DNA of 64,000 nt, from NCBI GenBank assembly GCA_947034885.2, contig OZ019759.1, positions 2,501-66,500 of the forward strand, given 5' to 3'. Numbering within the stretch: position 1 is the first letter of the stretch; each line of letters opens with the position of its first letter. Shown here piece after piece: positions 25,917-37,794 of the stretch. A program made the position numbers and the translations under genes. The notes beneath the pieces were generated by a model. The model ran no database searches, was not told the DNA's origin, and saw nothing but the letters and a program-made list of their open reading frames with translations. This DNA is from Thuidium tamariscinum (lineage: Eukaryota > Streptophyta > Bryopsida > Hypnales > Thuidiaceae).

Positions 25917-26132
25917 CACTAGTAGAAACCCCCGTTTAATGTGACAAGGCCTAATTTTTCTTGACAGATTTTGCTAGGCATCAAAAGTAACAACCCGTGT
26001 TTTTATGTCAGCATTGATGTTGTATTGAACATTTTTGTTGACATAAAAACACAGGTTGTTACTTTTGATGCCTAGCAAAATCCGTCAAGAAAAATTAGGC
26101 CTTGTCACATTAAACAAGGGTTTCTACTAGTG
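25917..26132. mobile_element. 216-bp CACTA-type foldback MITE
   Basis: CACTAGTAGAAACCCCCG at 25917 is mirrored by CTTGTTT...GGGTTTCTACTAGTG ending at 26132. The two ~94-bp arms pair along their whole length with only about four mismatches, around a ~28-bp loop. The 3-bp flanks ACA (25914-25916 and 26133-26135) are identical. The ends differ by two bases from those of the large CACTA at 9681 (CACTATAAGAAACC), so it may be mobilised by a related transposase. It lies in an intron of the methyltransferase-like gene. Confidence 0.9.
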
Positions 26133-28636
26133 ACATGAATGTAAGATGGTGTAAGCAAATTCACTTAACCGTGCATACCAAACGCATTTGTTGAGGAATG
26201 GTCCAAGGTGTGATTCAACGACTGGTTTGGTTGGGAACTTCCTTGCATCACGAGACGGACCGGATGCGTTCCACCACTTGAAGAACTTGATTTTGTGGTA
26301 CGGCGTGGTGTTGCACGTGGCCACCATCTGTAGTTTCTCGAGTGTCATTTCGGGCACCTCATTGGAGCTCCAATGCCTTTCCACTTGGACAACCACGAAG
26401 CCATTGAATTTCATTTTGAATGCAAGGGAGAACGACAATGAGAGAAGACATGGTCAGTGAAGCGATGCTACTGACCTCCTCAAGGAATCCCGTTCCATGA
26501 GAAGGATTGGCAACGATGAGGAGCTTGATCATCTTCACGTACAGTTTGGCATTCTTTTCCTTGGCTTCCACTTTCATGGAAAGAGATTCCCCCTCTACGG
26601 TTTGGTTCTCATATAGGGTCGTCTCCATATACCTCCAAAGCGCTCCATTTGCTGCCATGGAAATCTCTTACTGTCCATTCCCACATTATTTCCAAACGTC
26701 AGCAAATGTAAGAAACCAAAGCAAAAACAAAAAATGGAGAGCACATGCAAAGGAGGGGCCTTGAGAGAGTCTTACCTTGAAGACGAAGGAGGTGAAGACC
26801 TCTGCAGGCATGGAGTACCACGTCCTTCTTGCTAGGTGTGCAATACATTTGTTTCTCTCCGAGGGCCTAAGCATTTCATTGAACCTCTCCATGGGCAGCA
26901 GGCCATACTTCTGCACCCAATAGAGAGTGTGTACGAGGTTGGTTTTGATGTGTGAGTCCTTTGTCGATCTGCACGTTCCATCTAACTTAAATAAGTAAGG
27001 AATAGTTTGGCATTGTGTAGAACGCTATGCAGTTGGAAAATAATGTATGTAAGACAAGTAGGAAAGAGAAGAGTTGTCTTGATGCACCCACTTGTTAATG
27101 TCGTGCATGACCTGCATGACAAGCTCAACTTTCCCCTTCGTGTTCAAGAGAATGCTGTCCACTGCATAGTACTTTTCATAGTTGTTGGCATGCATCCTAG
27201 AAATGACGTTCGTCCATATAAGGAATCTGTGGTTTCCATCACAGACAAAGAACTTGGAGTTCTTGAGGTATTGGAGAGCTGGATCAGCATCCAAGATATC
27301 TTTGAACTTTGCATTCTTCTAATTCCACAGAGGGCTCTACTCCTCCATTTCCTCCTTGGTGAATTGCGAGGACTTTTCCATCTCATTGGTGGTGGACACA
27401 TAGAAGACGGTTGCGCGGTCCTGATATCCACCTGTGAATTCCTTCTCAAGGAATTGGATGTCGCATAAGAGGGTAGGCCTTACCATGGGCATGGCGACCA
27501 TCCTGCAAAGAGGAATGGAGAGTCGGAAGGTTTTCTCAAGCTTCATCCTCAAGGCATTGATGGTGGCAACAGAGTCCACCTTTTGTAGCCTCCAGAGGTC
27601 ATCTTCCATGAGGTCCTTCTCTTCATCGTCAGCCATGTCATCTCCCCCTAACATCTCTACGTCCTCTTCAACCCCCAATCTAGGTTGGCTAAAGTCTCCA
27701 TCCTCCCTAATGTCCGGTTGGATCTTATCTTCGCTTCTCAAAGTCTCTATGATTTTGTCTTCTTGCCTTTCAACTCCCGGTGTGACATCCATCTGTAAAT
27801 CCAATTCGATCACTTAAAAAGAAAAGGGACGTTGAAGGAATGCACAAGACATCAATGGTCCTTAAGAGCCAAAGTAGTGAACCTTTTACATCAAAATTGA
27901 AGTCCAAGATGACTGGTGTCTTTATTGCCAAAAAATGGTCACTGAGTAGTAGGCTCAAGGAGCTCCAAAAACAACATGGGTAAGCTATGGCACCAGTCAA
28001 GTACTAACAACATCAACCTCACTGTCTGTGTCTGAGTCCGGGCTGAGAATAATGATGAGCTCTCCCTCGAAGTGCACTCTACCACTATCACTTGAGTCAC
28101 TCAACTCCTGCAACTTTGGACTAACAATGGAGGTGTGCGTCTGTGGCTCCAAGCTATACTCGGTCTCAGAACTCTCAGGAGAAAATTGGGCCCTCTTGTG
28201 CTTGCGAGTGAATCCGGCAATAAGGTGACTTGGCCAATTGGTATTGCGATTGAGCATGGAGACATCCAAGGCATCTGCAGCACGACTTGCTGCACTCATG
28301 ATGTCCTCAAATCTTACCAGATCTTCTTCTTCCTCTTTTTCCTCCTCATCATCAGAATCGCCAACCCCTTTGTCATCATCCTTGGAAGTTTTTGCTTCAG
28401 ATGCACCTTCTTCATCCTAGGCTTGTGCATGTAGACCATGGCCCTTGAAGTTGGCAACGCCTTGATGAGCATCATCGTCTTCACTCTGATATGCCAAACA
28501 AGTAAGAAATGAGTAATGGCATTCCAAGGATATACCTCATACCATGTACCGAAATCTGATTCAAAGATAATGGGACCCCACCCCGCAGTGTGGCCCAAGC
28601 TAAATGCCCCAACCACAATCCAAATTAAAAAAAACA

Positions 28637-31310
28637 ATGTCACCTCGCGGCGTGGCGCGAGGTCTTGTCGGCCACCACGTGCGTGGCGGGTTGTGGTGGC
28701 CAAGCCCGCGCCCCCGAGACGTTGTCCTCGTGATGGTCTGGTCAACTAGTGACTGAGAGGGACCCGAAGAGTGTGACCTCGCAGCATGGCGCGAGGATGG
28801 GTGGCCGACTGGATGTGTGGTGTGGGGGGCGCGGTGGCCAAGCCCGAGCCACCTCGAGCATTGTCCTTGTAATGGTCTCGTCACGTGTTGACTCCGAGGG
28901 ACCTGGATTCGGAGGTGGCACCAACGCCACCCCACCCATCAGTCGGCGCCGACTACGGGTCCCCGCGGCCTTTGTGGCACACCCAAAATTGAGACCCAAA
29001 CAAATTCAAATTTTTTTTCTAAGTATGTGAGGTACCTATCTCTCTCCGAGGACCTTACGCAAGCTGCGCTTGACAAGCTGGATGCCCCAATTACAATCAA
29101 AATTCAAAAAAAAAGGGTGTGACCTCGCAGCGTGGTGCGAGGTCGGGTGGCCACATGGTGTGGGGGAGGTCAGGGTGGCCAATCCCGCGCCCTTGAGCGC
29201 TGCCCTCGTGATGGTCTGGTCTCGTGGTGATAGAGAGGGATCCCAGATTTGGGGATCATCGCGGCCGGGGGCCCGGTCGAGTAGCCGCGAGGTGGGGGGG
29301 TCGCGGTAGCCAAGCCCGCACTCCCCGTGATGCTGCCCTCTTGATGGTCTGGTCATGTGGTGACCGAGAGGGACCGGATTTGGGGTGGCACCAATGCCAC
29401 CCTATCCATCAGTCAACGCCGACTAGGGGTCCCCGTGGTCTTGGTGCCACCCCCACGACTGGGACCCCGAACAAATCATTTTTTTTCCTAAGTATGCGAG
29501 GGACTTAGTCCACCTCCGAGGACCCTAAATGAGCTGCGCTTGACAAGCTGGATGCCCAATCCTATTCAAAATTCAAAAAAAAAAAAAGTGTGACCTCGTG
29601 GTGTGGCGCGAGGTGCGGATGGCTGTGTGGGGGTAGGGGGTCGCGGTGGCCACACCCGCACACCCCGAGCGCTACCCTTGTGATGGTCTGGTCACATGGT
29701 CATCAAGAGGGGCCCGGATTCAGGGGTGGCACCAACGCTACTCCACCCATCAGCCGGAGCCGACTAGGGGTTGAGGCGACTTTGGTGCCACCCCTCAAAT
29801 TGGGATCCCGAAGAAATCAAATTTTTTTTCTAAATACGCGAGGGACCTAGTCAACCTCCGAGGACCCTAAGAAAGCTGCACTTGACAAGCAGAATGCCCA
29901 ATCCCGATCAAAATTCAAAAAAAAAAGTGTGACCTCGCGGCGTGGCACGAGGTGCAGGTGGCCGTGGGGGGTCGCGGTGGCCACACTTACGCACCCCGGG
30001 AGCGCTGCCCTCGTGATGGTCTGGTCACGTGTTGTTGAAAGGGACCCGGATTCAGGAGTGGCACCAGCACCACCCCACCCATTAGTCAGAGCCGACTAGG
30101 GGTCGGGGCGGCCTTGGTGCCACCCCTCAAACTGGGACCCCGAAGAAATCAAATTTTTTTTTCAAAGTATGTGAGGGACCTCGTCAACCTTCGAGGACCC
30201 TAAGCAAGCTACACTTGACAACTTGGATGCCCCGATCTCAATCAATTTTTTTTTTTAAAAAGGTGTGACCTCACGGCATGACGCGAGGCTAGGTGGCCGC
30301 GTGGTGGGGTCGTGGTGGCCGCACCTGCGCCCCTGAAAGCGCTGCCTCATGATGGTCTACTCACGTGGTGCCGAGAAGGTCCCAAATCTGGGGGTGGCAC
30401 CAACGCCACCCCACCCATCAATCGGAGTTGACTAAGGGTGGGGGCAGCTTTGGTGCCACCCTTCAAATTGGGACCCTAAAGATATCAAATTTTTTTTTCT
30501 ATGTACACGAGGGACCTGGCTCCCTCCAAGGACCCTAATCGAGCCGAGCTTAACAAGCTGGATGCCCAATCCTGATCAAAATTTAAAGAAAAAAAAGATG
30601 TGACCTCGCAGCGTGACGCGAGGCCAGGTGGATGCATGGTGGGGGGGTCGCAGTGGTCGCACCCGCGCCCTCGAGTGCGCTGCCTTGTGATGGTCTAGTC
30701 ACGTGGTGCCAAAAGGGACCCGGATTCGAGGGTGGCACCAACACCACCCCACCCTTTAGTCGGAGCCAACTAGGGGTCAAGGCGGCCTTGGTGCCACCCC
30801 TCAAACTGGGTCCCCAAACAAATCTGTTTTTTTTTCCTAAGTACGCGAGGGACCTGGTCAACCTCCGAGGACCCTAAGTGAGCTATACTTGACAAGCTAG
30901 ATGCCCCAATCCCGATCAAAATTCAAAAAAAGAAAAAGGGTGTGACCTCGCGGCCGGAGGCAGTTCGGGTGGCCGCTTGGAGGTGGGAGGGTCGCGGTGG
31001 CCAAGCCTGCGCCACCCCACAATCTCAGACCCCGAACACACTCAAATTTTTCTTCCTAAGTACACGAGGGACCTGGTCTCCCTCCGAGGACCCAAGCAAG
31101 CTATGCTTGACAAGCTGGATGCCCAATGACGATCAAAATTTAGACAAAAAAAGGGTGTGACCTCGCGGCGTGGTGTGAGGCCTGGGTGGCCACGTGGTGG
31201 TTGGAGGTCGCGGTGGCCAAGCCCGCACCACCCTGCAATCTGAGACCCCGAACAAACTCAATTTTTTTTTCCTAAGTACGCGAGGGACCTGTCTCTCATC
31301 GAGGTAACTT
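28637..31310. repeat. Satellite array, ~9 units of ~335-349 bp (some truncated or enlarged)
   Basis: Units open with GTGTGACCTCGCGGCGTGG at about 28637, 28771, 29117, 29588, 29927, 30263, 30598, 30940 and 31155. Each full unit then holds a GGTCGCGGTGGCC block, TGATGGTCTGGTCACGTG, GGTGGCACCAACGCCACCCC, GAGCCGACTAGGGGT, an A/T homopolymer, GTACGCGAGGGACCT and CTTGACAAGCTGGATGCCC. Regular spacing is 335-342 bp. The 29117 unit is enlarged by an internal repeat; the first and last units are short. It is GC-rich against an AT-richer setting. It sits between the 5' exons of the methyltransferase-like gene, inside E1. Open frames here are by-products of the GC-rich repeat. Confidence 0.9.
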
Positions 31311-33125
31311 AATTCGTTAGTACTTTGTTATTATTTGTTCTATGTGTTCTAAACTGGACTACAGTTATAGTCTTTCTATGCCCGTTTCTCTTATCCATGA
31401 CTGCCTACAATGGAGAACACCCTAGTGTGACCAAAAAAATATAGAAATCATGAACAAGCTTAAATGATGAAAGTGGTCTCATTCCCAATTTACATGTTCT
31501 ATGTGTAAATGGATCAAACGTTTTGTTTCTTAGGTTTTATTGACTACTGCCATTGGAAACATGTCTTGATCCAGCAAAGTGGAACGGTACGTTTACTACT
31601 ATAATTCTAAGCTTGAAAGGCACTGTCACAAATGTAATCTACTATTGCTTCGTTGTTCAAATAACTTTGAACTCATAAGCCTACCTACATGGAAAGTTCA
31701 TTCCGCTGAATTGTCCTAGTCATGCTCTTAGATTTCTAAATCATCCTAAACACTGAAATTAGACCAGCCTCACATGAATGGTCAGCCCAGTTGCCTCGCT
31801 TCTTCACTTCTTTGGGGTACACTCGATAATCCTTCGACCACTACAAACTGATCCGTTCACTCACTCAATAATCTCAAATCAATGGCTAAGGCAATCACAG
31901 TATTGCTATCAATTCATATCATGGCACTCACTAGTTGGTCCCCTTCCTTCAAAAATATACATGAACTGAAATCTGGACAAAGTTTCATCAAACCGTAGAA
32001 AACACAAATACTACAATGATGATATACTCACTTGAGTTGGGTTGGCACGTCTCTCATCTCTAGACTGGCTGCATCTGCTGGTGTTGCTGTCGAAATTTTC
32101 TCCTCCAACCATGGACCTCTGATTGTGGACTTTGGGATCTCCCACAATGCCCTCCTCGCCATACCTCAAGACCTTGTGCAAGTCAAATGGAGAGGGCTGA
32201 CTACTTTTGGACAAATTCTTCTTCGCACACTTCATCCTAGACCTACAAAGTGCCTTCGAATTTGAAACAAGAACGATCTACCTTTCTTTCGCCTCCTCGC
32301 AACTCTCACACTACTAGGGAAAAAACTCTCCTCATCTTCCACCATGGGAACATGGAACAAGGCATGACATCTTCATTACTAAAACCTAAATGATAACTTT
32401 CCTCACCATGCACAAATGAACACCTGGAATTAAAAATAAAGTAAGCCTTGTCTTGGAAGGACTTAGGGAAGAACCTGCCTTCATTAGCATACTTCGCGGC
32501 CACCCAATTTATGACAGAATTTTTGGGGGCCCGCTCCCACATCCATGAAGATTTAATGAAAGAGCCCATCGTGTCGTGACGGGGAATTCAAATTCCCGGG
32601 CTAGCTCAATGTCCGCGGCTCAAAAATCAAGGGCCGACCTCATCATTACAAAGGATGCCCGTTAATGCAAAGGGATCATTTGAAAAAACATTCCAAAGCG
32701 CCAATTGTCCCTCAAATAAATCTGGACTGAAATGTACCTTGGACACCATTAATGCTACCGGGCCGCCGTCCACCATACAATATTACAATCTAACCAATAT
32801 CTGATTAGGACAGCTAATTTACTTCTTTTTTATGCACCACGGCCAACCCGTTAATATGGGATACTCATTATGCAAACAGGATTCGATGAAGGGGCATTGA
32901 TGCCTGCATTTGAATTCAAATTTGATCCACGCACAATGGTGAAATGAATTATGGATCTCCCTAGAAAATGTAGAAGGTACCTAGTCATTGGAAGTAGGCT
33001 CTCTTCATCCTTCTCTTCACTTTCACTCAAACATTCTTCAACACACTGTGCAACTCATAGCCACTCTATTCCCTTGTAGTTCATACTGCATTTTCTTACA
33101 ATCTCTCCGCACAGGAGCATGCACT
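31311..33125. other. Intergenic/promoter region between the two divergent E1 genes
   Basis: This holds the putative 5' exons of the minus-strand methyltransferase-like gene (32.04-32.57 kb). Upstream of ATG 32569 and of ATG 33126 lies about 550 bp that should contain both promoters if the genes are divergently transcribed. I see no other feature; 31.3-32.0 kb has no supportable gene. Confidence 0.4.
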
Positions 33126-36100
33126 ATGGAAATGGCCTGCATCAGAGTAGACGATCACGAGGTTCCCCTTGTGTTTCCGGTTCATGATTAGGGGAAGGCT
33201 AGGGTACTTTGTCATCTACTACATGTCCGCTTCAAGTTTGTAGAGCGATCAATATACGTTGAGGAAGAAAAAAGGTCCAACACTAGTGACCTAGTGGAAT
33301 CGATTCCAATCGAAAAGTCTGTAGAGAATGATGGACACTGTTGGTACCTAGCCCCGGGAAATTATAGAGCTTTCGGACTGCCCCTTGCTATGCTAGTCGC
33401 CTCCTTAGAAATTGTGAGTAGACAATCAGCGGCATCCAGTGTAGATATGCCCTATAATCCAAACGCGCTTTTACCTTCTTCACCCCACCCCCCTTACTGT
33501 TCATGTCCTACCCAGGAATGCACCTCTCTATCTTGTCAAGGTAGAGAAATTGGATCCCATTGTATAGTTGTCTAGCAAATCTGAAGTAGAATCCCTAGGT
33601 TTGAGATTGCAGAGGACACCATCTTCCACACAAACTCTACTAGACACGAAGGCTAAGATAGAATCCACGCGAAGCACACCGTCCAACACCCCATCACCAT
33701 CACTATTCTCTCGCCGTCCACTACACCCGTACCCAATAGAGAGAGTGAACATCATGGACTGCTTGAAAAGACTAGCATTGATGCACCGCTCTAGAAATGA
33801 ATTGTCGTCCATGGATTTCACATCCGTGAAACACCATTGAGTCCACTTTCTACCACCACTCTTCAATGGTGACGTCATCTTTGAGTTGCCTCCTTGTAGA
33901 TCATCTTCAACCTCTTCAGTTGCATGGAATTTGGAGGGAATGGACAAGCGATACGACGGACATCCGTGGTGCAAGCTGGTCACGACAAACATCCACATTT
34001 TCGACAACCTTAAATTCTGTAAGGCATACTGCGCTGGTCACCTTGCTTGTGAAAATCCTGATTGTAATTTCTTTAAGAGGGCTAGGAGGAAAAATGAATC
34101 GGAGTGGACTGGGTATACTATGTTTCCTTTTGTGGTCAAAGAGAGTCCTCCCAAAGACTCTACCCTAGCTTGCAAGGTTTGTAGGACGACACCTATGTGC
34201 CTCACCTTGTGCCAGGCTAGGATGTACTACTCGTATAGCGACAAACCAAAAATGAGTAGGGCTGCCATTCATCTCGGAGTCCATGCCCATCCTATAGCCA
34301 AGGGAATGTACAGAGATTCCGTAGAGAAAATTAGTGGGTTCATTGCGGAGCAGGTGGCAAAGACACCCATGGCCACCAACTCAGCTATAGCCCTCTCTGC
34401 TAGTAAAGACTTCCTCACAAACTACAACTTCCACAACGGAGAAGGTGACAAGGAGATGCTGAAGGAAGAGGAACTGGAAGAGGTCACGGATAGATTCCAA
34501 ATTCTAAGTAGTCCAAACATCAGGAATGTCATATCTTCGTTTCGCACAAACAATCAGACTGGGGTCATCGACAACATCATGACTATGAAGAAGCACTCCA
34601 AGTTTGAATTCATACACGACAATGTCTTTCCTGGACAAGGGAAGGAAAAGGTTTACATTTTCAAGATGCTCACGAAGGGACCCGGAAGTGGAGTGGACCT
34701 CATAAAACGAATGCAGCCTGGTAGGAACTTGGAGAATGCGTGGGTCATATTTGACCATTTTAGGCGCATCCAAGAGTGGAGTACTATAGTATGCCACGTG
34801 TACGACCCGGAGTACAAGAAGGTCATAACCATTGCAATGTCTGATATGCAATCCGAAGATACCGAGGTCCAAGTACAGTTTTGGAGGAGCTTGAATGTAG
34901 TCATGGCACGACATGGACTGAAATACACGAATTTCAAGGGGTTCATGGCAAACAGCGCTATGGCCAATTGGAGTGGGGTTTGCATCGTCTATAGAAGTGG
35001 TATCGCCAGTGAAAAAATGGAGAACCGAGAAAAGATGTGTTTGCTACAATGGAGTAGTTTGCTTCATAAACACACGCAAAAGCACATCAAGGAGCCGTTC
35101 CAAAAACAACACATTCTGCTTTGCAAACAATACAAGGATTCAAAGAACATGGATGAAGCGGAGACACGGTATCTCGCTATTCACTCGTGGTGGTTGTCCT
35201 CCGGAACAGCATCAAAAGATGTACTTCATCACTTGGACCATTGGCTAGCATTCTGGCATTTTCGATATAGGTAGTGGGGAGGTTTTATGGACATGGTGAG
35301 CTTCTACATCATACAAAACCATGGAACCCATTTTTGTTTTCTCAATGAGTGTTCATAGGTACAATGGTCTACTTAATTGTATGCATTCATGCATGAAATA
35401 GTGAACCAAATATGTTTTGTAGTCTTATATCTTATGCGCCTTGGTCCCGAATTTTTAGATCTAGTTCACGGAGAGGGACCCTAATCGAGGGGTCGCTCCA
35501 AGCACTAGTGAATCCTTAGTTGGAGCCGACTAATGATTCCATGGCGTCTACAGTGACTCCTCTTTCTAGGTCCATTACTGAAATTTAGTGGCTTTTTAAA
35601 CCACGAATGTTTTGAAGACACTACAACACTAAACAAAGGTTATTAAAAACTCAAAAATTATTTGTTTCTAGAGTGATTGAGTTATCTTGTTGAGAGTATG
35701 GAAATGTATGTTAGAAACACTCAATCTCATAGCATTCCTTTGCTTCAATAGAACTCTGCACCCTAGTACCGCCTTCAATGTAGGAACAACTGTCACTACT
35801 AACTTCTTGCCTTATTGTTATGAATCCGTAGAAACTGAATTTGGAGGAAATGGCCAATCTCCCGTCATGCAATCTATCCGAAACAGTCCATAATAAGTGG
35901 CTGCAAATGTCCAGGAAGAGAGGAAACAATCTCTTTGATGCCACTTGTGATGATAGTATACGTGCTTGGATGCAAATGACTAACTACCATGCGTACCTTA
36001 GAGGTCATGCATCCGGTAGTGGTCCATCTAAGGGTGAGATTAGGTTGAGAGTTGCAAGGCGTAGCAAAGATCCCAAAAAAATAGCGAAGGTATTGAACAC

Positions 36101-36863
36101 GTTGCCTGGGGCAGAGGGGGTCAGAACAAAGGTGCCGCATTTAGAGGAAGAAGAAATCTTTGGGAGCACCAAGAAGAAGCTAGACGTACCCATTGGCGAT
36201 GCTAGAGACTTATACAGACCGGACAAGATCAACTTCTCACAACCAAGGGTAATGACCAGATCCACCACTGCTTCTCTACTCTCTTTGCAGGGACCAAGTC
36301 AACTGTCCGAGGATACCACCACTCGATATGTTGCGATCATATATGAAAGTGATTGCGACACATCCAAGTGGCACATTGCGAGGATCTCCCACAAATCGAA
36401 CACAAGATGCCAAGCTCAGCAACAAAGGACCAACATCAAATGCACTACCAGAATTGCCAAAGGGAGCAAGGGGACACCGACTCCCACCTATCGAGGGAGG
36501 AAGCAAGACTACGGGAGTAAGAGAAAAGTCGTTGCGGATTTCTGGTTCTGTTGGGACGACATTGAGCGATGTGTCAAAGGGACGAAGCGAGCATGGGTCA
36601 TTGATTGGCCCGAGGTCCTGGAGGTTTGGCCGATTTTGACAGGGACGAACTTGAATCGAGAAGAAACATTGCTACTTCAACATGCAGGCTTCCGACTCCA
36701 AGATCAACCAACACTTTCACCACGTAGACTCTTTACCATGTCAAACGTTTTCAAGATAGTCTTGTACAACCAACCAGTGCCCCAAAATCCGGATGAGTAT
36801 CCAACAATTAGGAACAACAGACCCATCCGCAGGATTGCAAAGGCACCAACAGTTGAACATTGA
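33126..36863 (+). pseudogene. MULE/GCM1-type transposase-like gene of E1
   Basis: The coding-like frame starts at ATG 33126 and shows stops TAG 33189-33191, TGA 33838-33840 and TAG 35272-35274, with at least one intron in 35.3-35.8 kb. Around 33960-34230 a Cys/His cluster (CKAYCAGHLACENPDCNFF, then CKVCRTTPMC) resembles the GCM1/WRKY-type zinc finger found in Mutator-like transposases. Later, MSDMQSEDTEVQVQFWRSL and KYTNFKGFMANSAMANWSG (about 34845-34980) look like the ED-W and second-acid region of a MULE DDE core. An Asn stands where an Asp might be expected. The C-terminal exon (about 35841-36863) has SETVHNKWLQMSRKRGN and FGSTKKKLDVPIG, then a basic tail. The role would be E1 transposition. 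Family assignment rests on motif likeness only. Dead copy. Confidence 0.5.
35455..35575. repeat. Diverged fragment of the 28.6-31.3 kb satellite unit
   Basis: GAGAGGGACCCTAATCGAGG, GTGAATCCTTAGTTGGAGCC and GACTAATGATTCC in this order match the middle of the satellite monomer (GAGAGGGACC, CAGTCGGAGCCGACTAGGGG). It sits in an intron of the transposase-like gene, so the array may have grown from sequence already present in E1. Confidence 0.5.
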
Positions 36864-37794
36864 AACAAGTGGGAGAGTGCACGAAATGTTACGGGCCAAA
36901 TTCTGGGAGTGATGCTACTCCCCTTTCCAAGACTTGGTGCAATAGTCACCCTAGAGACTGGGACAGATCCAAACAGAAATACTTATCAAGTGACAGTGGG
37001 TTTGTTCCCTAGCTGCATATGCCCAGATTTTGTCAATATGGCAGTTGCTGCTATAGGAGGTCGCCAACAGTACGTGAACTACAAACACTTATATTATTTG
37101 TATAGGTTTTTTTGCAAGATGGATGTGCACGAAGACAAGTTCATTCATGCGCCTAGTTATAGCTTCAATGAGTTGAAGCTACTTCTAATTTGAGCCGGAA
37201 TCATCACACTTCCAAAGTAGGCGTATAGGCATTTCCAAATGCTTTTCAACCATTTGTAATGAATTTGTTTCTTATGCTATTATTGAAATGATTTCACACA
37301 TATGGCATTTAAAATGGCTTTGCATTTATTCAACTACAAGTTCACTCTTACTAGCCACGTGTAACATTTATTACCGTATTACAATGAACTCATGCCTAAA
37401 CCCAAATTCATTTTTTACTGGAATGACTAATTGAAGATCCACAAAAAAACCCTACCCTTTTTCATGACTACCATTCATCTTACACCAACCCTCAAGTATT
37501 GTTTTTATCAATGCAAGTCCTCTTATACTGCAAAATGTTTAAAATTTTAGTAGCTAAGGGATATTAGAATTTACAGAATTTGACATTGAGTTCACTTGAA
37601 TCTGAAACCACTAAACAATTTACACAAAATGATTGGACTAAACTATGCTTCAAGCGTTTGATCTAATTTATTCTACAACCTTGATCTAAAAAACTCAATC
37701 TTTTCTCAAACATTAAAATTTGTGAGCGTATAGTTCTTAAGAAATTAAACACCCAAACATGTAAAATTTAACACCACCCACGCTTATAGGGGCC
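36864..37794. other. E1 3' non-coding region
   Basis: After the transposase-like stop at 36863 a coding-like tail may continue to about 37193 (LLPFPRLGAIVTLET and NKYHVT-like spacing), but I cannot join it with confidence. From 37.2 to 37.8 kb the sequence is AT-rich without a gene and leads into the right terminal repeat. Confidence 0.35.

Larger units (their letters stand above)
25579..32569 (-). pseudogene. ParB-methyltransferase-like gene, 5' half (E1 copy)
   Basis: The likely start is ATG at 32569, with putative first exons 32569-32320 and about 32290-32040. After a satellite-filled intron, exons follow at about 28492-28020 (acidic, Asp/Glu/Ser-rich), 27792-27080, 26906-26776, 26650-26484, about 26430-26155 and 25814-25579. 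The 27.8-27.1 kb exon contains FFVCDGNHRFLIW, close to the GxHR box of ParB-like domains. In bacteria such domains are often fused to N4/N6 DNA methylases. The last exons have LEKLQMVATCNTTPYHKIKF and LLDYIEGWRRKIWDQGF, shared with the 58.4-58.9 kb copy. Stops: TAG after HAQA (about 28418) and two TAGs near 27320-27335 (EE*SPLWN*KN). The 5'-most exons are inferred from position only. Function was probably DNA binding or modification in the nucleus, but this is a disabled copy. Confidence 0.5.

Noticed and set aside
28314..31160. Open frames on both strands in the satellite array
   Set aside because: They repeat with the unit and change frame from unit to unit; no protein motif.
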